Assembly (NCBI RefSeq): GCF_022347985.1
Contig: NZ_JAKRFQ010000004.1
Coordinates: 1 to 57,217 of the forward strand
DNA length: 57,217 nt
Direction: 5' to 3'
Source of the DNA: Photobacterium sp. OFAV2-7
Lineage (GTDB): Bacteria; Pseudomonadota; Gammaproteobacteria; Enterobacterales; Vibrionaceae
Part shown: piece by piece, positions 32,746 to 44,498 of the stretch
How the letters are laid out: every line of letters starts with the position of its first letter
How positions within the stretch are numbered: the stretch's first letter is position 1
The notes under the pieces: generated by a model
Databases searched by the model: none
What the model was told of the DNA's origin: nothing
What the model saw: the letters and a program-made list of their open reading frames with translations, nothing else
Translations under genes and position numbers: made by a program

Positions 32746-33516
32746 TTATACTTCTTGTGTCGCGGAGTGCAAGGATCCTTCGCGGATCCCGACCTTATTC
32801 AGGAACTTTTGTAGTCGAGGATCCTGCGGATTGGTGAAGATCTGCTCTGGCGGTCCCTGCTCGACGAACTCACCGTCGGCCATAAAGATCACCCGATCAG
32901 CAACTTCGCGTGCAAATTGCATCTCGTGAGTGACCACCAGCATGGTCTGGTGACGAGTCGCCAGTTTCTGCATCAAGGTCAGTACTTCGCCGACCCATTC
33001 CGGGTCCAGCGCCGATGTCGGCTCGTCAAACAGCAGCAAATCGGCCTCCAGGGCCATGGCACGGCCGATGCCGACCCGTTGCTGCTGGCCGCCGGACAGG
33101 GCGGCGGGATAGTGCTCTCCCTTGTCGCCGAGGCCAATATCATCAAGAATTTGCTGCGCGCGCTGAAAGGCGTCGTCTTTTTTCCAGCCTTTTACCGTGA
33201 TCAACCCTTCAGCGATGTTCTGCTTCGCCGTCAGGTGCGCAAACAAGGCATAATTCTGGAACACAAACCCGGTTTTGCGGCGCAGGGCGATGATGTCGCT
33301 TTTGGCAGCCTGTTGGCTGTCAATGGTGACATCCCCGATCGTAATGTTGCCGCGGTTGGCCGTCTCCAAAAAGTTGATACAGCGTAGTAGGGTGGATTTT
33401 CCCGTACCCGACGGACCGATAACCACGACGATTTCGCCTTTCTCTATGGTCAGGTCAATGCCGGAAAAGATGGTGGCGTCGCCAAAGCGCTTGGCGAGAT
33501 TGTTTAGCTTGATCAT
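32746..33516 (-). CDS. Polar amino-acid ABC transporter, ATPase
   Basis: 256 residues, GlnQ/HisP type. Walker A GPSGTGKST is near 33-41, the Q-loop FQNYALF near 85, signature LSGGQQQR near 140, Walker B LLLFDEPTSALD near 160 and the switch His in VVTHEM near 194. The partner permease overlaps its start by four bases. A homologous set lies between rpmH and dnaA in Vibrio. The substrate cannot be read from the ATPase. Confidence 0.95.
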   Translation of the reverse strand: MIKLNNLAKRFGDATIFSGIDLTIEKGEIVVVIGPSGTGKSTLLRCINFLETANRGNITIGDVTIDSQQAAKSDIIALRRKTGFVFQNYALFAHLTAKQNIAEGLITVKGWKKDDAFQRAQQILDDIGLGDKGEHYPAALSGGQQQRVGIGRAMALEADLLLFDEPTSALDPEWVGEVLTLMQKLATRHQTMLVVTHEMQFAREVADRVIFMADGEFVEQGPPEQIFTNPQDPRLQKFLNKVGIREGSLHSATQEV

Positions 33517-34184
33517 CGTGTGTATGCCTTGTTGAGTTTTGCTTCTGCCCAGTTCTGGACCCGGGTCAGTACCAGTACCATCGCCCAGTAAATGAGGGCA
33601 ACGGCCAGAAAAGCCTCGAAGAACTTGAAGCTCGATGAGGCTTCCATCTGGGCCTTGGCCATAATTTCCGCCACACCCAGTGTAAAGGCCAGTGACGTTG
33701 ATTTGATCATATCGATGAAGTAGTTCATCAGCGAGGGCAGGGCGACCCGTGTTGCCTGCGGTAGAATGATCCGTCTCATGGCTTGCAGACCGGTCATCCC
33801 GATCGAGAGGCTTGCCTCCATCTGGCTGCGGTCAATCCCGATGATGGCAGCACGAATACTCTCCGCCTTGTACGCGGCAAAATGCAGGCTCAGGCCGATG
33901 ACCGCGGCGCTGAAGGCGTCAAGGCCGACAAAAACAGGAAACACCTGCGGCAGGCCATAGTAGAGTAAAAAAAGCTGAACCAGCAGTGGGGTACCGCGGA
34001 AGAAGCTGATGTAGAGCTGGCTGAGCTGATCCAGTACCGGCAGCTTGTATACTCTGACCAGCGCCAGCGTCACAGCTATGACCAAGGCAAAAAGCAAACC
34101 CCAGACAGCCATATTCAACGTCGTACCCAGGTACTTCAGGAGAATAGGCAGTAGCGATAACATGTAGTCAAAATCAAAGCCCAT
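33513..34184 (-). CDS. Polar amino-acid ABC transporter, permease
   Basis: 223 residues with about five membrane helices and the HisM/GlnP fold. The EAA-like coupling loop is near 125-155 (LSIGMTGLQAMRRIILPQA). SFFRGTPLLVQLFLLYYGLP near 60-79 is typical for this family. Only one permease gene is present, so it probably works as a homodimer. It overlaps the ATPase gene and follows the binding-protein gene after a 104-base gap. Confidence 0.95.
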   Translation of the reverse strand: MGFDFDYMLSLLPILLKYLGTTLNMAVWGLLFALVIAVTLALVRVYKLPVLDQLSQLYISFFRGTPLLVQLFLLYYGLPQVFPVFVGLDAFSAAVIGLSLHFAAYKAESIRAAIIGIDRSQMEASLSIGMTGLQAMRRIILPQATRVALPSLMNYFIDMIKSTSLAFTLGVAEIMAKAQMEASSSFKFFEAFLAVALIYWAMVLVLTRVQNWAEAKLNKAYTR

Positions 34185-34288
34185 GTGGATAAGTATTCCG
34201 TTATTGAGGGATGAATAAGCGACAAAGACCCACCTTGCGGTGAGCCTTTAAGTATATGGATATTTAGAAGGAAATGCTGTCAGCGATA

Positions 34289-35044
34289 TTACTGGGTGAT
34301 ATCGGCATCAAACCATTTCACTGAAATTTCTGCCAGGGTACCGTCTTCGCGCATGGCCTTGAGGGCCTTGTTCACTTCGCCACGTAGCTTTTCGCCTTTT
34401 TCACCCTTGATGAACGGCCAGGCATTCTCGATACGCTCGAACGGTTCGCCGGCCAGCTGCAGCGGCAGGTTGGCCTTTTTGATCAGCTCGACAGACGATA
34501 GACGGTCCATCACAAAGGCATCGGTACGGCCAAGGGCAACATCGTGCTCGATACCGGTATCGTAGGTCTTGATATTGATCTTGCCGTCTTTATCCAGCTC
34601 GCGCAGCAGCTGCTCGTAGTTGGAACCCAGGTTGACCCCGACAGTCTTGCCGTTGAGATCATCGGTGCTTTTGATGCTGTCATTTCCCTTGCGCACGACC
34701 AGCTGGGCACCATCGACCACATACGGGTCGGCAAACAGGTACTTGGCCTTGCGCTCGTCGGTCATGGTGATTTGGTTGGAGATGGTATCGATACGGCCGG
34801 TTTCCAGTAGACCGAACAGGCCAGAGAAGCTAGCGGTCACAAATTCGACGTTATAGTCGTTGCGTTTACCGATTTCGTTCCACAGGTCGACCTCAAAGCC
34901 CTGAAGCTGATCTTGTTTTACAAAGGTAAACGGGAAGTAGCGTCCTGACATGCCGACTTTCACGTCTGTAGCGGCCATGGCTGCCTGGCTTGCTGTCAAA
35001 GTCAGTGCGACAGCTGTGAATGTTGTTTTTATCCAGCTTTTCAT
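34289..35044 (-). CDS. Amino-acid ABC transporter, periplasmic binding protein
   Basis: 251 residues, SBP_bac_3 family. A signal peptide spans about 1-24, with cleavage likely after AMA. Ligand-binding features follow: SGRYFPFTFV near 34, GFEVDLWNEIGKR near 48, NQITMTDERK near 85 and DAFVMDRLS near 175. The family covers cystine, glutamine, histidine and arginine binders; I cannot fix the ligand. It is first in the three-gene unit, divergent from dnaA. Confidence 0.94.
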   Translation of the reverse strand: MKSWIKTTFTAVALTLTASQAAMAATDVKVGMSGRYFPFTFVKQDQLQGFEVDLWNEIGKRNDYNVEFVTASFSGLFGLLETGRIDTISNQITMTDERKAKYLFADPYVVDGAQLVVRKGNDSIKSTDDLNGKTVGVNLGSNYEQLLRELDKDGKINIKTYDTGIEHDVALGRTDAFVMDRLSSVELIKKANLPLQLAGEPFERIENAWPFIKGEKGEKLRGEVNKALKAMREDGTLAEISVKWFDADITQ

Positions 35045-35237
35045 CCTGTTTACTCCTCAGATGGCTGTGATGATGCTCTGTTTTTCACATCCTATATGCT
35101 GATATCTGCTTTTTTTAAATAACTTGGAGTTATTTCAAATAACCAATTGTTCGTAGGTAACGGTTACATGCTGTTAATAGCTTTGTGGGTAAGGGCTGGT
35201 AAAATTGTGCTGATCTTAGGTTTTATTGTGCGATCTA

Positions 35238-35263
35238 TGTGAATAAGTCTGATCTTATTCACC
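35238..35263. promoter_or_regulatory. DnaA boxes upstream of dnaA
   Basis: TGTGAATAA (35238-35246, complement TTATTCACA, consensus TTATNCACA) and TTATTCACC (35255-35263, one mismatch) face each other about 90-115 bases before dnaA. This is the place for autoregulation by DnaA. The remaining 309-base gap between the binding-protein gene and dnaA holds the two divergent promoters, and I see no other gene in it. Confidence 0.65.
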
Positions 35264-35353
35264 GGATCTGCGATCTCTTTGCTGGCGATCCTGAGCCAGC
35301 AGGTATAAAATTGCATCCCTTTTCGTGTTTTGTTATTCAGTGTGGAGTCGAGC

Positions 35354-36760
35354 TTGTCATCTTCGCTTTGGTTGCAGTGCCTTCAACGCCTTCAGGAAGA
35401 ACTCCCTGCAACAGAATTCAGTATGTGGGTTCGACCGCTTCAGGCCGAGTTGAACGATAATACGCTGACCTTGTTTGCGCCTAACCGTTTTGTGCTTGAT
35501 TGGGTACGGGATAAGTATCTCAACAATATTAATCGGCTGCTGAATGAATTTTGCGGCAACGATGTACCGATCCTGCGATTTGAAGTCGGTAGCCGCCCGG
35601 TCACCGCACCGCCGCCACCACAGCCAGCGGCCTCGGTGCCGGTTGTCGAGCCTGCAGCCCCGCAGATGGTGGACGATACGCCTCCGCGTACCTGGGAGCC
35701 TGCACCGTCACCGGTCCAGCCCGAGTCTCAGTCCGGCTACCGGTCAAACGTGAATCCCAAGCATAACTTCAACAACTTTGTTGAGGGTAAGTCGAACCAG
35801 CTGGGACTGGCCGCCTGCCGCCAGGTGGCGGATAACCCTGGCGCTGCCTATAACCCGCTGTTTTTATATGGCGGAACCGGTCTGGGTAAAACACACCTTT
35901 TACATGCGGTTGGCAATGCCATTGCGGATCGCAAACCCAATGCCCGGGTTGTCTATATGCATTCCGAGCGTTTTGTCCAGGATATGGTCAAGGCCCTGCA
36001 GAACAATGCGATTGAAGAGTTCAAGCGCTATTACCGTAGCGTCGATGCTTTGCTGATCGATGATATTCAGTTCTTTGCCAACAAAGAGCGATCGCAGGAG
36101 GAGTTTTTCCACACCTTTAATGCTCTGCTTGAAGGCAACCAGCAGATCATCCTGACCTCAGACCGCTATCCGCGCGAGATCAACGGTGTTGAGGATCGTC
36201 TGAAGTCCCGCTTTGGCTGGGGACTGACGGTGGCGATTGAGCCGCCGGAGCTGGAAACGCGAGTGGCCATTTTGATGAAAAAAGCCGAGGATCACCATAT
36301 CCGCCTGGCTGACGAAGTGGCTTTCTTTATTGCCAAGCGCCTGCGCTCCAATGTCCGTGAACTGGAAGGGGCCCTGAACCGTGTGATTGCCAACGCCAAC
36401 TTTACCGGCCGTGCCATTACCATTGACTTTGTCCGTGAGGCACTGCGCGATTTGCTGGCGCTGCAGGAAAAACTGGTAACGATCGATAATATCCAGAAGA
36501 CCGTGGCCGAATACTATAAAATAAAGATGGCTGATATGCTGTCCAAGCGCCGTTCCCGCTCCGTTGCCCGTCCGCGCCAGATGGCGATGGCACTGGCCAA
36601 GGAGCTGACCAACCATAGCCTGCCGGAAATCGGTGATGCCTTTGGTGGTCGCGACCATACAACGGTGCTCCACGCCTGCCGTAAAATCGAGCAGCTGCGT
36701 GAAGAAAGCCACGATATAAAAGAAGATTACTCAAACCTAATAAGAACATTGTCGTCTTGA
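35354..36760 (+). CDS. dnaA: Chromosomal replication initiator DnaA
   Basis: A AAA+ protein that binds the oriC boxes and melts the origin. It has 468 residues (E. coli 467). Domain I ([17 protein letters not shown]) is at about 1-85, followed by a proline-rich linker to about 130 and domain III with Walker A GGTGLGKT near 175 and Walker B LLIDDIQ near 238. Domain IV carries the DNA-binding signature [12 protein letters not shown] near 432. I choose TTG 35354, six bases after GGAG, since the protein then starts MSSSLWLQ as in Vibrio; GTG 35342 is an alternative. Confidence 0.97.
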   Translation: MSSSLWLQCLQRLQEELPATEFSMWVRPLQAELNDNTLTLFAPNRFVLDWVRDKYLNNINRLLNEFCGNDVPILRFEVGSRPVTAPPPPQPAASVPVVEPAAPQMVDDTPPRTWEPAPSPVQPESQSGYRSNVNPKHNFNNFVEGKSNQLGLAACRQVADNPGAAYNPLFLYGGTGLGKTHLLHAVGNAIADRKPNARVVYMHSERFVQDMVKALQNNAIEEFKRYYRSVDALLIDDIQFFANKERSQEEFFHTFNALLEGNQQIILTSDRYPREINGVEDRLKSRFGWGLTVAIEPPELETRVAILMKKAEDHHIRLADEVAFFIAKRLRSNVRELEGALNRVIANANFTGRAITIDFVREALRDLLALQEKLVTIDNIQKTVAEYYKIKMADMLSKRRSRSVARPRQMAMALAKELTNHSLPEIGDAFGGRDHTTVLHACRKIEQLREESHDIKEDYSNLIRTLSS

Positions 36761-36761
36761 T

Positions 36762-37862
36762 ATGAAATTTACCGTCGAACGCGAACATTTATTAAAGCCG
36801 CTGCAGCAGGTGTCTGGTGCACTTGGCGGCCGTCCTTCATTACCGATCCTGGGCAATATTCTGCTTCAGGTCGAAGAAGGCTGCCTGTCGATGACAGGTA
36901 CCGATTTGGAAGTCGAGCTGGTTGCCAAGCTGGCACTGGACGCTGATTTTGAGCCTGGGGCGGTCACTGTCCCGTCGCGTAAGTTTCTCGACATTTGTCG
37001 TGGCCTGCCTGATAGCGCCAATATCGTTGTTGCCCTGGAAGGGGACCGGGTGATCATTCGCTCCGGCCGCAGCCGTTATTCCCTGTCGACGCTGCCTGCC
37101 GCGGACTTTCCGAATATCGATGACTGGCAGAGCGAGGTTGAGCTAGCGCTGCCGCAAGGGCGGATGCGCCAGTTGATCGACAGCACCCAGTTCTCGATGG
37201 CCCATCAGGATGTTCGCTATTACCTTAACGGCATGCTGTTTGAAACCGAGGGCAAGAACCTGCGCTCGGTCGCGACCGATGGCCACCGTATGGCGGTATG
37301 CGCCATTGAACTGGATCAGGAGCTGCCTTCCAAACAGATCATTGTGCCGCGCAAAGGGGTACTGGAGCTGGTTCGTTTACTGGATACGCCGGATGCCATG
37401 GTGGATATCCAGATTGGTAACTCGAATCTGCGCGCAGTGGTGAATAACTTTGTCTTTACCTCCAAGCTGGTCGACGGACGTTTTCCTGACTATCGTCGCG
37501 TCATGCCGCAAAACAGCACCAAGTTTGTCGAGGCGAGCTGTGACGAGCTGAAAAAAGCGTTTTCTCGTGCGGCTATCTTGTCAAACGAAAAATTCCGTGG
37601 TGTTCGCGTTAACCTGTCCAACGGCGAGATGCGTATTACCGCTAATAACCCTGAGCAGGAAGAAGCCGAAGAGTTCCTTGATGTCGACTATCAGGGCGAG
37701 GATCTGGAGATCGGCTTCAACGTCAGCTATGTACTCGACGTGCTTAATACCCTTAAGTGCGAGCAGGTACGTTGGTCGCTGACCGATGCCAACGCCAGTG
37801 CGCTGGTTGAAGACAGTGCCAGTGACGAAGCCATGTATGTCGTGATGCCAATCAGACTCTAG
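36762..37862 (+). CDS. dnaN: DNA polymerase III beta sliding clamp
   Basis: A ring-shaped dimer that holds polymerases on DNA. It has 366 residues, as in E. coli, built of three clamp domains of about 120 residues each. The start MKFTVEREHLLKPLQQVSGA and the end YVVMPIRL (hydrophobic cleft) are typical. It starts one base after the dnaA stop, so the genes are coupled. Confidence 0.98.
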   Translation: MKFTVEREHLLKPLQQVSGALGGRPSLPILGNILLQVEEGCLSMTGTDLEVELVAKLALDADFEPGAVTVPSRKFLDICRGLPDSANIVVALEGDRVIIRSGRSRYSLSTLPAADFPNIDDWQSEVELALPQGRMRQLIDSTQFSMAHQDVRYYLNGMLFETEGKNLRSVATDGHRMAVCAIELDQELPSKQIIVPRKGVLELVRLLDTPDAMVDIQIGNSNLRAVVNNFVFTSKLVDGRFPDYRRVMPQNSTKFVEASCDELKKAFSRAAILSNEKFRGVRVNLSNGEMRITANNPEQEEAEEFLDVDYQGEDLEIGFNVSYVLDVLNTLKCEQVRWSLTDANASALVEDSASDEAMYVVMPIRL

Positions 37863-37865
37863 GAC

Positions 37866-41379
<3,514 letters not shown>

Positions 41380-41405
41380 TCTGAGTTGTTGGTCGCTTTA
41401 TTAAT

Positions 41406-41432
41406 AACGCCGCGCGATACGGCGTTTTTTTT
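41406..41432 (+). terminator. gyrB terminator
   Basis: AACGCCG and CGGCGTT pair around seven bases and are followed by eight T. The rest of the 376-base gap before ibpA carries no gene, but does hold the heat-shock promoter and leader. Confidence 0.9.
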
Positions 41433-41607
41433 ATACCTGTAGGTTTACGTAGGAGGCTGGATATTATTCAGCGATAGCAATATTGCCCTTTTCCTTCTTG
41501 TTCACTGTGAGGCCTGTTTTGTTCTCTGCAACCATGGGTTGAAGAGTGCAGTTATCTTCCTTGGTTAAGGGCGCTGAAAAATAAATTCAAAATAATTGGA
41601 TTGAACA

Positions 41608-41636
41608 CTTGGAAAGTAAATTAGCTATCCCTATAT
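41608..41636 (+). promoter_or_regulatory. Probable RpoH (heat-shock) promoter of ibpA
   Basis: CTTGGAA and CCCTATAT lie 14 bases apart, close to the sigma-32 consensus CTTGAA-N13-17-CCCCATNT. It lies about 120 bases before a small heat-shock gene, which leaves room for a leader of about 110 bases. Confidence 0.6.
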
Positions 41637-41730
41637 CTAATAATGAAGCGCATGGTGCCAAAGATTGGGCCTGCAACCGGTTTGTCCCACAGAGGGAAAA
41701 CCACTTCAACGACAACATATCGTAATTTTA

Positions 41731-41750
41731 TTGCTTCTAAAGAAGGATAG
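41731..41750 (+). promoter_or_regulatory. Possible RNA thermometer over the ibpA ribosome-binding site
   Basis: TTGCTTCT can fold back on AGAAGGAT, which holds the Shine-Dalgarno sequence. This TTGCT-plus-AAGGA arrangement, next to the start codon of an ibpA gene, is typical of ROSE-type thermometers. The short local stem is weak by itself, and a full fold of the 110-base leader is needed. Confidence 0.45.
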
Positions 41751-41755
41751 TTAAT

Positions 41756-42193
41756 ATGCGTAACCTAGATTTCACTCCTCTATACCGTTCTGCTATTGGT
41801 TTTGATCGTCTGTTTAACCAGATGGAAAAGAATGTCAGTAATGCCAATACGGGTTACCCTCCGTACAATATCGAGCAGCAGGATGAGAATCACTACCGTA
41901 TCACCATGGCTGTGGCCGGTTTTGCCGAAGAGCAGTTAGATATTACCCAGCAACAGAACAAGCTGATTGTTCGTGGTATCCGTGAAGCCGAAAAGGATGA
42001 GCGTCAATACCTGTATCAGGGCATTGCCGAACGCGACTTCGAACGTAAATTCCAGCTGGCCGACTATGTCAAAGTAATTGGTGCCGGAATGGAAAACGGT
42101 TTACTGCACATTGATCTCGAGCGCGAGATCCCGGAAGAGCAGAAGCCGCGCAAGATTGCGATCAACGGTCATCGTTTGCTTGAAAACGAGTAA
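41756..42193 (+). CDS. ibpA: Small heat-shock protein IbpA
   Basis: An ATP-independent holdase that binds unfolding proteins and aggregates. It has 145 residues (E. coli 137). The N-terminus ([20 protein letters not shown]) is very like E. coli IbpA. The alpha-crystallin domain is at about 38-128, with AVAGF and [10 protein letters not shown], and the C-terminal anchor is PRKIAI. AAGGAT precedes the ATG. It stands alone, between its own promoter and terminator. Confidence 0.96.
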   Translation: MRNLDFTPLYRSAIGFDRLFNQMEKNVSNANTGYPPYNIEQQDENHYRITMAVAGFAEEQLDITQQQNKLIVRGIREAEKDERQYLYQGIAERDFERKFQLADYVKVIGAGMENGLLHIDLEREIPEEQKPRKIAINGHRLLENE

Positions 42194-42243
42194 TATCGTT
42201 CTTGTGTCCATCCTATAACGGACATAGTGGCGCAACAGGAGTG

Positions 42244-42270
42244 AAGGTCAGCCAAGTGCTGGCCTTTTTT
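42244..42270 (+). terminator. ibpA terminator
   Basis: AAGGTCAGC and GCTGGCCTT pair (one G-T) around five bases, followed by six T. It lies 50 bases past the ibpA stop. Confidence 0.85.
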
Positions 42271-42420
42271 ATTTTTGCCTCTCGCCTTTACATCAATGTT
42301 GCTTGCGAGCCGTACTTAACTGCTATTTTTTACTTTGCTACGGGTTGGTGTGGGGGATTCTTTGTGCTGACTTGTAGGGGGATCCTGTTTGCAGGCTTTA
42401 CGCGCTATGATTACAAGAGT

Positions 42421-42436
42421 TGTTTCACGTGAAACG
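42421..42436. promoter_or_regulatory. parS site
   Basis: TGTTTCACGTGAAACG matches the universal ParB-binding parS 16-mer at 15 of 16 positions. It lies about 14.5 kb from oriC, just upstream of a small unknown gene. Confidence 0.88.
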
Positions 42437-42470
42437 CTTTCACATTCTTATTTGTTCAGTCGAGATCGCT

Positions 42471-42854
42471 ATGGCCGGAAAGACGCGTTACATCACCACG
42501 GATCTGGATATTTTTTCGAATCGGGATTTGTCTGAGCTAGCGGCATTCTTTCAGGACGTAACTTGTATCCTTCATTGCGGATGGCGTAGTGATGATGTCT
42601 TCCATTTATGCCTAGAGCCTAATTCCGATAGAGAGAATAAACTCGGGGAAGATTTGGAAAGCTTGTTATCGGCTGTTGAGCAGTTGCCTGATGAACTAAG
42701 CGCTCTTTGGCGATTGGTAAGCGAAGTCGATTTTAATATCGGCGTCGAAACAGGGGACTGTCACGGCCACAACATAAAAATATCCGCTAAGCACCTTGAA
42801 CGTATTGCTAGGCTGAATGGCACCTTGAGTATAACGACTTATCCGGCAGAGTGA
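42471..42854 (+). CDS. Uncharacterised protein, 127 aa
   Basis: I do not recognise a named family. The protein is acidic and soluble, with no membrane segment or signal. It starts MAGKTRYITTDLDIFSNRDL, has an aromatic/Cys segment CILHCGWRSDDVFHLCLEP in the middle, and ends with a helix and short strand (HLERIARLNGTLSITTYP). I start at ATG 42471; the frame continues up to a TTG whose first codons are the parS site itself, which is probably not coding. A hairpin follows the gene. Its place between ibpA and avtA gives no clear functional hint. Confidence 0.75.
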   Translation: MAGKTRYITTDLDIFSNRDLSELAAFFQDVTCILHCGWRSDDVFHLCLEPNSDRENKLGEDLESLLSAVEQLPDELSALWRLVSEVDFNIGVETGDCHGHNIKISAKHLERIARLNGTLSITTYPAE

Positions 42855-42867
42855 GGATGAGATAATA

Positions 42868-42889
42868 AGCGCTGCCTGATGGCAGCGCT
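42868..42889. terminator. Hairpin between convergent unknown gene and avtA
   Basis: AGCGCTGCC and GGCAGCGCT form a perfect 9-bp stem around TGAT between two genes that face each other. It has no long T-run, so termination is likely but not sure. Confidence 0.6.
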
Positions 42890-42958
42890 ATATGTAGTTA
42901 CATTTTCTTACTGGCAAGAGTCAGTCTGGTGGTATGTGCTGAGTAAGCTTAAACTGGC

Positions 42959-44209
42959 TTATTGGCCTTGGTAGGCTTTGGTCACTTCTTCGGCGATGAC
43001 CGCAATACCTCTCTCCATGTCCTCGTCGTTCTGGACATAGTTCATTCTTAGGCATTCATGACCATGGCTCCAGTCATCGTTGAGTCCGATAAAGAAGTAT
43101 TCACCCGGTACAATGAGCACACCGCGGGCTTTCAGTCGGCGGTAAAGCTCCATGGTTGTGATAGGGAGATCTTTGAACCATAACCACAGGAACATTGCCC
43201 CTTCGGGTTTGTGGATCCTGAAGCGCTCGTCAGTAATGGCAGCCTGCAATAGCTCAACGGCATGCTGTGACTTACGCTGGTAGAATGGTTTGATAACCTG
43301 CTCACTGAGACGAAGCAGGTCATGCTTTTCTATCATCTTATTGACAATGGCAGGACCGACGCTGCCCGGTGCCAGGCTGAGTACACCATTCATATTGGTA
43401 ATGGCTGTGGTGATTTCCTCGCTAGCTACCACGATGCCGCAACGTACGCCGGGCAGCCCGAGTTTGGACAGGCTCATACAGAGAATGGTGTTGTCATTCC
43501 AAAAGGGTGTGACGTCCTCGAAAATGATGTCGGGGAAAGGCATGCCATAGGCGTTATCGATGATCAGCGGAATGTTATGTTCGCGCGCTAACTCATCAAG
43601 GTGTCTGATCTCTTCATCCGTCAATACATTCCCGGTTGGGTTGGTTGGACGAGAGGCGCAAATCGCACCGATGCTGCTGTCGACTTTCAGTTCTTTGAAG
43701 TCGATGTGGTATTTAAACAGACCGTTCTCTAGCAGGGTGATTTCCGGGTGATAGGAGACGAACATGTCTTCACTGAGCCCTGAGTCACCATAGCCAATAT
43801 ATTCCGGGGCTAAAGGAAGCAGTACTTTCTTCCGGCTACCGTCACCAAATTCACCGGCGAGTAAATTGAACAAGTTAAAGAAAGCACTTTGACTGCCATT
43901 GGTCAGCGAGATGTTCTTGGCACTGATATCCCAGCCATAGGTGTCACGCAGCAGGTCGGCGAGGGCACTGATAAAGGTATTCTTGCCTTGCGGGCCATCA
44001 TAGTTGGTCAGTGCCGCTGCCAGCTCGCCGGTTGTGACCATCTCTCCGCTCAGTTGGTTAAAGTACTCGACCATTTCTGGGATTTGAGCTGGGTTACCGC
44101 CACCGAGCATGATGGCGTCAGGGTTACGCAAGCCGTCGTTTAAATCATCCATTAGCTGGGTGATCCCAGAATAACGGGCAAACTTGTCTCCGAATGTAGA
44201 AAACTCCAT
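42959..44209 (-). CDS. avtA: Valine--pyruvate aminotransferase
   Basis: A PLP enzyme (fold type I) that exchanges amino groups between valine and pyruvate/alanine. It has 416 residues (E. coli 417). The PLP lysine is in MSLSKLGLPGVRCG near 255-268, with RPTNPTGNVL near 195 and DNAYGMPFP near 225. I start at MEFSTFGDKFARYSG with GGAAG before it; 26 extra codons upstream have no homology. It links alanine with the branched-chain pathway of the ilv operon elsewhere in the window. Confidence 0.94.
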   Translation of the reverse strand: MEFSTFGDKFARYSGITQLMDDLNDGLRNPDAIMLGGGNPAQIPEMVEYFNQLSGEMVTTGELAAALTNYDGPQGKNTFISALADLLRDTYGWDISAKNISLTNGSQSAFFNLFNLLAGEFGDGSRKKVLLPLAPEYIGYGDSGLSEDMFVSYHPEITLLENGLFKYHIDFKELKVDSSIGAICASRPTNPTGNVLTDEEIRHLDELAREHNIPLIIDNAYGMPFPDIIFEDVTPFWNDNTILCMSLSKLGLPGVRCGIVVASEEITTAITNMNGVLSLAPGSVGPAIVNKMIEKHDLLRLSEQVIKPFYQRKSQHAVELLQAAITDERFRIHKPEGAMFLWLWFKDLPITTMELYRRLKARGVLIVPGEYFFIGLNDDWSHGHECLRMNYVQNDEDMERGIAVIAEEVTKAYQGQ

Positions 44210-44393
44210 GTTTACTTCCGACCTCAGTCTATTGTTCTTATCTTTGGTGATATTGCTACTGTATAGCTTATGTACAGATTTCAACATACCTCATTGTGCT
44301 GATAAGGGAAAGACTAAGCCAATTGCTTTATGTCTTATGGGCTAGCTTTAGTGTCGTAGAACGAATAGGTGAGGGCTAGTGCCGTTCGGACGG

Positions 44394-44409
44394 TGTTTCA
44401 CGTGAAACG
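44394..44409. promoter_or_regulatory. parS site
   Basis: TGTTTCACGTGAAACG, identical to the site at 42421, in the intergenic region between avtA and the glyS terminator. Two such sites 2 kb apart make this a likely ParB loading zone. Confidence 0.88.
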
Positions 44410-44451
44410 AAATGGGCCGGTAATCACAAAGCAGGGGCGAATAACAGGTAT

Positions 44452-44481
44452 AAAAAAACCCCACGCATGTGCATGGGGTTT
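44452..44481 (-). terminator. glyQS terminator
   Basis: AAACCCCA and TGGGGTTT pair around ten bases, followed on the minus strand by seven T. It lies 17 bases past the glyS stop. Confidence 0.9.
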
Positions 44482-44498
44482 GCGTATTTCGAACCAGG

